DNA from: DATARH01 sp963847345
Lineage (GTDB): Bacteria > Pseudomonadota > Alphaproteobacteria > ATCC43930 > CGMCC-115725
Assembly: GCA_963847345.1 (NCBI GenBank)
Contig: CAWJZU010000039.1
Span: 124,001 to 188,000, forward strand
Length of the DNA: 64,000 nucleotides
Direction: 5' to 3'
The stretch's first letter is position 1. Every line of letters starts with the position of its first letter. Below are positions 37,672-48,361 of the stretch, one piece after another. The translations under genes and the position numbers were made by a program. Under the pieces are notes generated by a model. It was not told the DNA's origin. It saw only the letters and a list, made by a program, of their open reading frames with translations, and did not search any database.

Positions 37672-39354
37672 ATGCAATCTCCGTTGCTGACGTTGCACGA
37701 CCCGGCGGCCGCGCGCCGTTATTATGAGGCCGGGTTGTGGCGGGACGACACGCTTTACGCGCTCTTGCAACGGCACGCCACCGAGCGGCCCGACGATTTT
37801 GGCCTGCGCGATGGGGCGCAGCGTCTCACCTGGAGCGCGCTGCGGCGGCTGGTCGACGCGATCGCCGCGGACCTCAACGCAGCCGGGCTGAAGCGAGGCG
37901 AGCGGGTTGCGGTGTGGTTGCCGAACCGGATCGAGGCGGTCGCGGTGTTCCTGGCCTGCTCGCGCCAGGGGTATGTTTGCAATCCGTCGCTTCATCAGAA
38001 TTATACGGTCGCCGAGATCGTAGCGCTGCTCGGCCGCACGCGAGCCGCGGCGCTGTTCGCAATGCCCGGCTACGGCGCCGACGCGCGCACCGCGGACATC
38101 TTCGCCGCGTCGGCCGAGCTGCCGAGCCTGCGCCGGGTCTATTCGCTCGGAGAGAAGCACCCCGAGGACGTCGCTCCCTTTCCCGCTGCGGCCGATTTTA
38201 CCGACCTCCCGCCGCCCGCGACGAACCCGGACTCGGTCGTCTACCTGGCCTTCACCTCCGGCACGACCGGAACCCCGAAAGGGGTGATGCATTCGTCGAA
38301 CACGCTGTTCGCCAACGCCCACGCGATGGTCGAGGACTGGCACCACGATCACAGCACGATCCTGCTCAGCCTCAGCCCGCTCAGTCACCACATCGCGACG
38401 GTGGCGCTGGCCCAGGCCCTTGCCGCCGGCATGGAGCTTGTGGTCAACGCTCCGCCCACCGGAAAAACGCCGCTCGACTGGATCATTGAGACCGGCGCGA
38501 GCTATGTAATGGGCGTGCCGACGCACGCGATCGACATCCTCGGCGAACTGCGCCGGCGGCGGCTCGATCATCTCGGCGCCGTCAAAACGTTCTACATGGC
38601 CGGTTCGCCGATCCCGCGCGAGGTCGCGCAAGCGTTCCTCGACCGCGGTGTCATCCCGCAGAACGTCTACGGGATGAGCGAGAACAGCTCGCACCAGTAC
38701 ACCTTGCCGACCGACGACCGGGAAACGATCGTTGCTACCTGCGGGCGGGCCTGCCGCGCCTATGAAATCAGGCTGTGGGACCAGGAAAACCCAGACTGCG
38801 AGGTGCCCCCGGGCGAAATCGGCGAAATCGGCGGACGCGGCGCCTGTCTAATGCTTGGCTATTTCGACAACCAGCAGGCGACCGAGGAGTCGTTCAACCG
38901 CCAGGGCTGGTTCATGAGCGGCGATCTCGGCCGCTTCGACGCCAAGGGCTGCCTCGAAATCGTCGGGCGCAAAAAGGATTTGATCATCCGCGGCGGCCAC
39001 AACATTCACCCGGCGCGGATCGAGGACCTTGCGATGCGCCACCACGCCGTCGCGCGCGTTGCCGCGTTTTCAGTGCCCGACGAGCGGCTCGGCGAAAAGG
39101 TCTGCCTGTCCGTGATCTTTCAGGACGGCGCCGGTGTCGAGCCGGACGAGCTTCTGCTGCATTTGCACAACGCTGGGTTGTCACGCTACGACATGCCAGA
39201 ATACTTTATCGCGATGGACGCATATCCGCTGACCGCGAGCGGCAAGATCCTAAAGCGGGAGCTTGCCGAGTGGGCGCGCTCGGGGAAAATCCGCCCGGTG
39301 CCGGTGCGCTGGAGCGAAACACCGCCCCAGGGGGCATCGCGGGAGGGGGACTGA
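37672..39354 (+). CDS. AMP-dependent acyl-CoA synthetase/ligase
   Basis: 560 residues, intact. All core adenylation motifs are visible: FTSGTTGTPKGV (ATP loop), YGMSEN, GWFMSGDLG, the hinge RKKDLIIRGGHNI and the C-terminal lysine motif LTASGKILKREL. It activates a carboxylic acid to its CoA thioester through an acyl-adenylate in the cytosol; the acid cannot be deduced. The following crotonase gene starts 5 bp after the stop, so they form a two-gene operon consistent with acyl-CoA degradation. Confidence 0.93.
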   Translation: MQSPLLTLHDPAAARRYYEAGLWRDDTLYALLQRHATERPDDFGLRDGAQRLTWSALRRLVDAIAADLNAAGLKRGERVAVWLPNRIEAVAVFLACSRQGYVCNPSLHQNYTVAEIVALLGRTRAAALFAMPGYGADARTADIFAASAELPSLRRVYSLGEKHPEDVAPFPAAADFTDLPPPATNPDSVVYLAFTSGTTGTPKGVMHSSNTLFANAHAMVEDWHHDHSTILLSLSPLSHHIATVALAQALAAGMELVVNAPPTGKTPLDWIIETGASYVMGVPTHAIDILGELRRRRLDHLGAVKTFYMAGSPIPREVAQAFLDRGVIPQNVYGMSENSSHQYTLPTDDRETIVATCGRACRAYEIRLWDQENPDCEVPPGEIGEIGGRGACLMLGYFDNQQATEESFNRQGWFMSGDLGRFDAKGCLEIVGRKKDLIIRGGHNIHPARIEDLAMRHHAVARVAAFSVPDERLGEKVCLSVIFQDGAGVEPDELLLHLHNAGLSRYDMPEYFIAMDAYPLTASGKILKRELAEWARSGKIRPVPVRWSETPPQGASREGD

Positions 39355-39358
39355 GCCG

Positions 39359-40126
39359 ATGGCCATCCACATGAGTCGCATCGACGAGGTGGCGCTGGTC
39401 ACGCTCGACCGGCCCGAGGCGCTGAACGCGCTGAGCTTCGCCCAGATCGACGATCTCAACCGCATGCTGGATTCGATCGCCAGCAGCGACGCGCGCGCGT
39501 TGCTTGTCACCGGCGCCGGCGACCGCGCCTTTTCCGCCGGGGCTGACATCAAGGAATTGATGGGACGCACGCTGGTCGATGTCCGCGCCGGCGCGATCCT
39601 CGGCCAGACCGTGCTGGCCAAGCTCGACCATCTGCGGATGCCGTCGATTGCGCTGATCAACGGCTATGCGTTCGGCGGCGGGCTCGAACTGGCGCTCGCC
39701 TGCACGTTCCGCCTCGCGGTGCCGTCTGCCAAGCTCGGGTTTCCCGAGATCAAGCTCGGTTTGATCCCCGGCTACGGCGGCACGCAGCGCCTGCCGCGGC
39801 TTGTCGGCGAGGCGCGCGCCACCGAACTGATCCTGACCGGGCGCACGGTCGATTGCGACGAGGCCTGCCGCATCGGGCTGATCAACCGGATGGTCGAGGG
39901 CGACCTGATCGAGGCCGGCATGGATTTCGCGCGCGAGATGACGGGTTACAGCCTGCCGGTGATCGGCCTCGCGCGCGACGCGATCCGCCGCGCCCACGAT
40001 CTGCCGTTGCACGAGGGACTGCAGATCGAAGCCGACCTGTCGACCCTGGCCTTTCAGACGCAGGACGCCGTCGAGGGCATGACCGCGTTTATCGAAAAGC
40101 GTAAGCCGGTGTTCCGCGACGGATGA
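39359..40126 (+). CDS. Enoyl-CoA hydratase
   Basis: 255 residues from ATG 39359, with GGGAGGGGG upstream inside the end of the ligase gene. Standard crotonase features are present: the AFSAGADIKEL oxyanion loop, NGYAFGGGLELALAC with the first catalytic Glu, and FPEIKLGLIPGYGGTQRLPRLVG with the second catalytic Glu. Unlike the gene at 35584, it looks like a typical beta-oxidation hydratase, hydrating trans-2-enoyl-CoA. Likely co-transcribed with the preceding ligase. Confidence 0.92.
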   Translation: MAIHMSRIDEVALVTLDRPEALNALSFAQIDDLNRMLDSIASSDARALLVTGAGDRAFSAGADIKELMGRTLVDVRAGAILGQTVLAKLDHLRMPSIALINGYAFGGGLELALACTFRLAVPSAKLGFPEIKLGLIPGYGGTQRLPRLVGEARATELILTGRTVDCDEACRIGLINRMVEGDLIEAGMDFAREMTGYSLPVIGLARDAIRRAHDLPLHEGLQIEADLSTLAFQTQDAVEGMTAFIEKRKPVFRDG

Positions 40127-40282
40127 TTTTTTGCCGCTCAGAGATATATTTTTGGCAACGCATTTCCAACCGGACCTGCAAGCGGCTCCGGCCGGTGCGC
40201 CGGTGATTGACTGCGTCCGAGCCGCGTGGCCTCGAAGGCGCAGCTGACGCTTGGCCGCTCGCATCGGAGGCCGGAAACAACC

Positions 40283-41422
40283 ATGAGCGGCCCACATCCG
40301 TCACGACGCGCCGCCCTGCTTGCGGCGCTCTCCGCTTGCGGCTGCGCCGGCGCACTGCGCGCGCAGGCTGCCTCTGACCGCGCCGATCTGAGCGCGGCAC
40401 CGGCACTCATGCTGACCCCCGCCGAGGAGGAACGGCACGGCATTTTGCTACTGTTGGCGATGGCGCTGCTGTTTGACGCCTGGGGTGTCGACCGCAGCTC
40501 GCCGACACAACTCGCCGCCTACGCCAACATCGCGCCGGGGCGGCGATTTGCCGATTATTTCGGGCATAATATCGGGGCGCTGCTGGTGGACCGGAACGGC
40601 GGCATCATCTGTTTCGCGCTGAACCGGAGCGTCGTGCTCAATAGCACGTTGGCGCATGCCGAGGCGCGCGCCGTTGGCGCGGCGATCAGTTTCGCAAATG
40701 GCGATCGCCCGAAAACGGCGACGCCGGCATGGAGCTTCGGATCGCTGCTCCAGGGGGATTACCTTTACGGGACGCTCGAACCCTGCGCGCAATGCTCCGG
40801 CATCATGGATCTCGCGAATCTTCGCGGCGTCGTCTACGCCGAGGACGATCCCGGCCAGCGCGGCATTGTCAACGTGCTTTACAATCTGCACGACCGGACC
40901 GGCCAGGCCGGCGCCCCGCTGCCGATCCGCGCCACCTTCCTGCCGTTCTGGGACATGCTTGCGGCGTCGTACCGGCAATTTGTCGATACCGCATCGCCGG
41001 GCAGCCGCACCGGATTGACCTCGTTCCTGCAGACCGTCGAGGCGTACCGGATTTACGCTATGGCGGCACGCGCCTTCGAGAGGCTGCAGGCGGCGCATCC
41101 GGAAAACGCCGCGATCCTGCGCGAGGCGCGCGCGTTCCGGGCGCGCTGGGCGGAGAGGCTGCAAGATGATCCGCTTGGGATCAGCGCCGGGTACCGCCCG
41201 TCTCCGGGCCATGCCCCCCCGATACCACTACCAAGGCCGGCGCGGTCACCCGGCCCGCCGGACCGCTTGGAATGCCGGTCTGTGGTGCGGGCTAGCGAGG
41301 CTCACATACCTGCTCGACAATCGCGCCGCGGCCACTTGCGAACCTGTATCCGGTATTCACAGGTCAGCGGCTATTTGATATGTTTCGATTTCGCGAACAG
41401 CACGCGGCCGACGCTCGCGTAG
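40283..41422 (+). CDS. Predicted exported cytidine-deaminase-superfamily protein
   Basis: About 379 residues from ATG 40283 (GGAGG upstream). The zinc motifs of the deaminase fold are complete: His125-Ala-Glu127 and P167-C-A-Q-C171 inside TLEPCAQCSGIM. Unusually, the chain starts with a Tat-like SRRAALLAAL segment and a lipobox-like LSAC ending at Cys19, so it may be exported or a lipoprotein; deaminases of nucleosides or tRNA are normally cytosolic. After about residue 300 the sequence becomes Pro/Arg-rich with no family resemblance, so the true end may be earlier, hidden by an uncorrected indel near 41170. The TIR-STING gene starts 43 bp downstream on the same strand. Confidence 0.65.
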   Translation: MSGPHPSRRAALLAALSACGCAGALRAQAASDRADLSAAPALMLTPAEEERHGILLLLAMALLFDAWGVDRSSPTQLAAYANIAPGRRFADYFGHNIGALLVDRNGGIICFALNRSVVLNSTLAHAEARAVGAAISFANGDRPKTATPAWSFGSLLQGDYLYGTLEPCAQCSGIMDLANLRGVVYAEDDPGQRGIVNVLYNLHDRTGQAGAPLPIRATFLPFWDMLAASYRQFVDTASPGSRTGLTSFLQTVEAYRIYAMAARAFERLQAAHPENAAILREARAFRARWAERLQDDPLGISAGYRPSPGHAPPIPLPRPARSPGPPDRLECRSVVRASEAHIPARQSRRGHLRTCIRYSQVSGYLICFDFANSTRPTLA

Positions 41423-41465
41423 AGACCACCTGCTTCGTAAAGCCGTGTTTCATGGGAGGATCGCC

Positions 41466-42518
41466 GTGCCTGTCGAGACGAGCCAACAGCACGATAACCA
41501 GCTTGCCCCCACCGTATTTATCGGATGCTCGTCGGCTGCCTTGAAGCATGCCGAAAAAATCAAGGAAACAGTCGGGGCCGGCGGCGAAATCGAGGCTAGG
41601 CTTTGGAACGAAAATTTGTTCGACCTCGGCAGCAACGTTCTGGATGATTTGCTTCGTTATGTAAGCCTATTCGACTTCGCCGTGCTCGTGCTTACCGCTG
41701 ACGATTTTACGTCGGGCGGCATGGCGCAAGAAGGAAAGCCGTCGCCGCGCGATAACGTCATTTTCGAGCTCGGATTATTCATGGGTGTTCGCGGACGTGA
41801 GCGCGCCTATGTCGTCGTCGTGGCGGAGAATAAAGACGCCCTGAAAATTCCATCGGATCTGGACGGAAACACAATGCTGCTCTTGCACCCCGAGAAACTT
41901 GACGACAATGTATATCTGCAACGGGAGATCGAACACCTTCGGTCCAGTATCAGGAGCGAGGCAAAATCGGCTGCTCTGTCATTGTTGCCCTCCGCCGCGC
42001 TCGCAAACGGCTACTACCACAACTTCCTTGTGCCTGCTCACGCTCATCTATTGGCGCAGGAGCAGGTGGTCATCGACGGCAACAGTCACCAGATTGAAAA
42101 TGGCGATTACGAATTGGTCATAGTGCTGCCCTCCTCGTTGACCCAGGCGAGCATCGCACAACGAAACCGATATGTCAGAACCAAGCAGCTAAAGCAATAC
42201 ACCTTCGTCGAGAGCAACCGAGAATACGGATTGTTCGTCTATCCGCCGCAAGCGGACGGCTTTGTCCGATTTGTCGACTACCCCACCACCCTGCGATCAT
42301 CGGCCGAAATCGTAAATCTTTGTTTGCAGGATTCATCACGGAGAATGGGCCGCTCCGAACGGCTCGCCAACATGGAAGAACAAATGGGGCGGCAAGAGAT
42401 AACCAATTTTCGCAAGGCGCTCGACTGGCTGATGATAAAAAATGAAAACGAAAAGCCGGAGATCAGGGAGAAAACGACTTATGATTACGTCGGCGTCGCC
42501 AATCCGCCGCGCGGCTAG
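41466..42518 (+). CDS. TIR-STING effector (bacterial STING, CBASS-type Cap12)
   Basis: 350 residues; GTG 41466 chosen because GGGAGG lies 7 bp upstream. Residues ~12-150 form the TIR-like NADase domain: TVFIGCSS, VLVLTADDF, and PRDNVIFELGLFMG with the expected catalytic Glu101. Residues ~172-290 match prokaryotic STING: LLPSAALANGYYHNF opens the domain; the segment ESNREYGLFVY (Arg252) and VDYPTTL (Asp271, Thr275) align by eye with cyclic-di-GMP-contacting positions of known bacterial STINGs. A C-terminal helix (NFRKALDWLM) follows. Family knowledge: ligand binding drives filament formation and NAD+ destruction, aborting phage infection. No CD-NTase cyclase gene is in the window. GC content is visibly lower than in neighbours, suggesting transfer. 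Confidence 0.88.
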   Translation: MPVETSQQHDNQLAPTVFIGCSSAALKHAEKIKETVGAGGEIEARLWNENLFDLGSNVLDDLLRYVSLFDFAVLVLTADDFTSGGMAQEGKPSPRDNVIFELGLFMGVRGRERAYVVVVAENKDALKIPSDLDGNTMLLLHPEKLDDNVYLQREIEHLRSSIRSEAKSAALSLLPSAALANGYYHNFLVPAHAHLLAQEQVVIDGNSHQIENGDYELVIVLPSSLTQASIAQRNRYVRTKQLKQYTFVESNREYGLFVYPPQADGFVRFVDYPTTLRSSAEIVNLCLQDSSRRMGRSERLANMEEQMGRQEITNFRKALDWLMIKNENEKPEIREKTTYDYVGVANPPRG

Positions 42519-43033
42519 GCGACGGCGCAGATGAACCCGGCGAGATAAACGAGGCCGAATAGAATCGGCACCCATTGTTCGAGGTGGCTCAGCGGCAGGT
42601 ACTTTCGCCAATCCTTCCCTTCGCCGAGCGCCATCCATTCCGCCCGCAAGTACGGGGTGGCGGGCAGCCGCTCCTCCAATACGCCGATCACTCTGAATTT
42701 GGCGCCGTTGAGCAAACGGTACGAGCGGACCAGCCACCACCAAGCGGTGCACTGACCGAGGGCGATGACCAGCGGGAAAACCAAAAGCAATGCCGCTCCG
42801 CTCGGCGGCTTTGTCCAGAAAACCCCGATGATTGTGAAAATCGCGGTGTTGAGCGTCAGAAAGAATGTGTTGGTCAGCCCGCGCCGCTGGCTGACGCGAT
42901 CGGCCATTTCAACATAGATCTTGTATTGTTCGAGAATCGCGGCCTGGTACTTCTCGGCGGCGTTCTCATAGCTGGCCGGGCCGACGGAATCATTCCACAG
43001 CCGCTCGCGTATCTCCGCCTGTTCCCGGTCCAT
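42515..43033 (-). CDS. Small multi-spanning membrane protein, RipA/SLATT-like
   Basis: 172 residues; AAGGAA precedes ATG 43033. A cytosolic helical N-terminus (YQAAILEQYKIYVEMADRVSQRR) is followed by three hydrophobic helices: about 55-72, 80-105 and 152-171, and a conserved LRAEWMALGEGKDWRKYLPLSH loop. The pattern E-Q-Y-K-x-Y-V-E-M-A-D-x-x-S-x-R-R then N-x-F-F matches what I recall of RipA-type octameric membrane proteins and related SLATT-like effectors of nucleotide-signalling defence loci; the family name is from memory. Its stop overlaps the TIR-STING stop tail to tail (CTAG, 42515-42518). Confidence 0.6.
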   Translation of the reverse strand: MDREQAEIRERLWNDSVGPASYENAAEKYQAAILEQYKIYVEMADRVSQRRGLTNTFFLTLNTAIFTIIGVFWTKPPSGAALLLVFPLVIALGQCTAWWWLVRSYRLLNGAKFRVIGVLEERLPATPYLRAEWMALGEGKDWRKYLPLSHLEQWVPILFGLVYLAGFICAVA

Positions 43034-43207
43034 CGCCGCCGTGTTCCTTATCGCGGTTCCGCTGAGCCTAGCAAGCGCGAGGCCGAAAAGCGAAGCATTC
43101 CGCCTTTCGCCTGTTTGCTGCGGTGAGCTGACCGGCGCGACACCGCTATTCCGCAGGTGCAGCCTCGTTGCTCTTTCCCCGCACTCGCGGCGGAAGGTTC
43201 GGTGGCC

Positions 43208-46080
<2,873 letters not shown>

Positions 46081-46214
46081 GGACGGACTTTAGCGCGGTC
46101 GGCCGGCGCGGGCCATCGCGCTGCGGCGGTGGGGGCTGTGGATCATGTGGATAAGAATCAAGTGGGGATGCTCCGGCCCGTGGCGTAGTGCCGGGCGCGC
46201 TCACTATCGCCCCC

Positions 46215-46251
46215 AAAAAGCGACGGGCCGGACTTTTGCCCGGCCCGTCGC
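46215..46251 (-). terminator. Intrinsic terminator of the MFS gene
   Basis: A perfect 12-bp stem, GCGACGGGCCGG (46220-46231) against CCGGCCCGTCGC (46240-46251), with an 8-base loop. Read on the minus strand, the hairpin lies just after the MFS stop at 46267 and is followed directly by TTTTT (46215-46219). Confidence 0.88.
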
Positions 46252-46266
46252 CCCAAGATGCCCGGT

Positions 46267-47634
46267 TTAGGGCTGGTCGGGCACCAGCGGGGGAGCGCCG
46301 CCGACCTCGTCCCAGATCCTGACCCGGTGCGTCGGCTCGCGGATGAACGCGAGACTGACGACGACGCCGAGCGCGGCGATCGCCATCGGATATAAGAGGC
46401 CGCTCAGTGCGACGCCGGTGATCGCCGCGATCGAGGCGCCGGCGGCCGGCACCAGACCGCCGAACACGCCGTTGCCGACATGGTAGGGCAGCGACATCGA
46501 CGTGTAGCGGATGCGGGCCGGGAACAGCTCGACGAGGAACGCGGCGATCGGGCCGTATACCATCGTCACCAGGATCACGAGATAGAACACCAGGATGCCG
46601 AGCATGACCGGGCTGTCCTTGACGGCCCCCATCCAGGTGAACACCGGCCAGAAGGTCACGACCGCCAGCGCAAAGCCCAGCGTCATGATGTTGCGCCGGC
46701 CGATGCGGTCCGACAGCGCGCCGAAGACGATGAAGAACGGCGCGGCCGCGGTCAGCGCGATCATCATGATGATGTAGACCGTGACGTAATCGACCTTCAG
46801 CACGGTCGTCATGTAAAACAGCGCGTAGAACTGGGCGGTGTACCAGACCACGCCCTCGGGCGCCGTGGCGCCGAACAGCGCGATCAGGATCAGGCCCCAG
46901 TTCTTGCCGCTGCCGAAGCTTTCGAGCGCCGGGTTGGACGACGCCTTGCCCTGCATCTTGAGCCTGGCGTAGAGCGGCAATTCTTCGAGCTTCAGCCGGA
47001 TATAGATCGACAGGACGACAAGAACCGCGGAGATCAGGAACGGCACCCGCCAGCCCCAATCGCCGAACGTCTCCTCGCCGAAGCCGAGGCGGCACAAGAG
47101 GATCACGAGCAGGGCGAAAACGATGCCCATCGTCGCCGTGGTCTGGATCCAGGAGGTCTAAAACCCGCGGCTGCCGTCGGGCGCGTGCTCGGCGATGTAG
47201 GTCGCCGCGCCGCCGTATTCGCCGCCGAGCGCCAGACCCTGCAGCACGCGCATCGCGACGAGCAGGATCGGGGCCAAAACGCCGATCGTCTCGTATCCGG
47301 GCAACAGCCCGACGACAAAGGTCGAGGCGCCCATCAGCAGCAGCGTCAGCATGAAGGTGAACTTGCGGCCGATCAGATCGCCGAGATACCCGAACACGAT
47401 CGCGCCGAATGGCCGGACCAGAAACCCGGTCCAGAACACGAGCAGGCTCAGGATGAGTGCCAGCCCCGGATCGAGCGCCGGCGAGAAGAAGTGCTTGCTG
47501 AAAAACACGGCGAGGACGCCGTAAAGGTAAAAATCGTACCACTCGATCAGCGTGCCGACCGAGGATGCGCCGATGATGAACGGCAAATTGGGACGTTCGC
47601 GGCTTGCGTCAGCCGCAGCGTAGGCGGTAGTCAT
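46267..47634 (-). CDS. MFS transporter, metabolite:H+ symporter (MHS) family, interrupted by an amber codon
   Basis: 455 codons from ATG 47634. The MHS signature is present: GTLIEWYDFYLYG in helix 1, then YLGDLIGRKFTF and ALGGEYGGAATYIAEHAP. The frame is uninterrupted except for TAG at 47158-47160, within what should be GFYTSWIQTTATMG; Tyr to amber is a single-base change. All twelve helices are otherwise encoded in frame, ending EPTHRVRIW. Family members import dicarboxylates, shikimate, betaine or similar acids with protons. If the stop is real, the gene is a pseudogene; if it is an error, the transporter is functional. Confidence 0.88.
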
Positions 47635-47809
47635 CTTCTGTCGATCCCCCCGAAAGAGCCGCCCCGGGCGACTCATTGCTTACTGGAGGGAAACTATCGC
47701 AAACGTGAAAAGAAAAAAACTTTGCCTTCTGGCGAGAGCGGGCAACGAAGACACTCCGGGCAAAGACATTCCAACCAATGCCGCGGTCGGCCCATGCCCG
47801 CAAGCTCCG

Positions 47810-48022
47810 TCATCGAGTAATAAGCGCGCTACCCGGAATCAGCGCCTCAGCTATGGCGGTCAACCGTTCCGGCACCGGCTCATCGAGGACGTGGTCGTAG
47901 AGCGCATGCAGCAGGTCTTCGCCATCGGTCTTTCCGTTGAGAAAATCGCGGATTTCGCGCCCGGTGGAGCACCGGACGAGGTGGCGTTCGACCGGGCGGC
48001 GGCGTTGGGCGGCGAGATACAT
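47810..48022 (-). CDS. Small NepR-like (anti-sigma) protein
   Basis: 70 residues from ATG 48022 behind ATAGGAG. The core DLLHALYDHVLDEPVPERLTAIAEAL matches the two-helix signature of NepR, the alphaproteobacterial anti-sigma factor that sequesters the general-stress sigma factor EcfG and is itself captured by PhyR. The basic N-terminus (QRRRPVERHLVR) is not typical of NepR. No phyR or ecfG gene is next to it, which is unusual, so a related anti-sigma or zinc-less regulatory protein is an alternative. Frames upstream to 48361 contain no other supported gene. Confidence 0.5.
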   Translation of the reverse strand: MYLAAQRRRPVERHLVRCSTGREIRDFLNGKTDGEDLLHALYDHVLDEPVPERLTAIAEALIPGSALITR

Positions 48023-48361
48023 TTCTTTAACGCTCCTATTAGCTTGGGACTTTCTCCGACACATTCGACGCAAAAAACTCCGTCCGGGTCGCGCCCGATG
48101 TCTCACTAGTGTCGAAACGCTAACAGTGTGTAACACGCCAGCATCCCATGCCAAAATGCAGCTCTGACATGCTGCGGTGCATGGATCGAGGTGCTACTAA
48201 CCCGAGTGCGGGGCGAATCGGGAACAAAACGGCTTTCGGATGGCGCAGCGCTGCTGCTGTGGTAATATTGGCCTAGTAGTAGCGTGGCGGTGTGCGGGGC
48301 GGGTGCTGTCGCTGGCCCGAGAAATTTCCCTTCGCGGGGCAGCCGCCGGGAAGGATACTGG

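Noticed and set aside
40283..43207. A complete CBASS operon
   Set aside because: Only the TIR-STING effector is convincing. The upstream gene is a deaminase-fold protein, not a CD-NTase, and the downstream gene is a membrane protein on the other strand.
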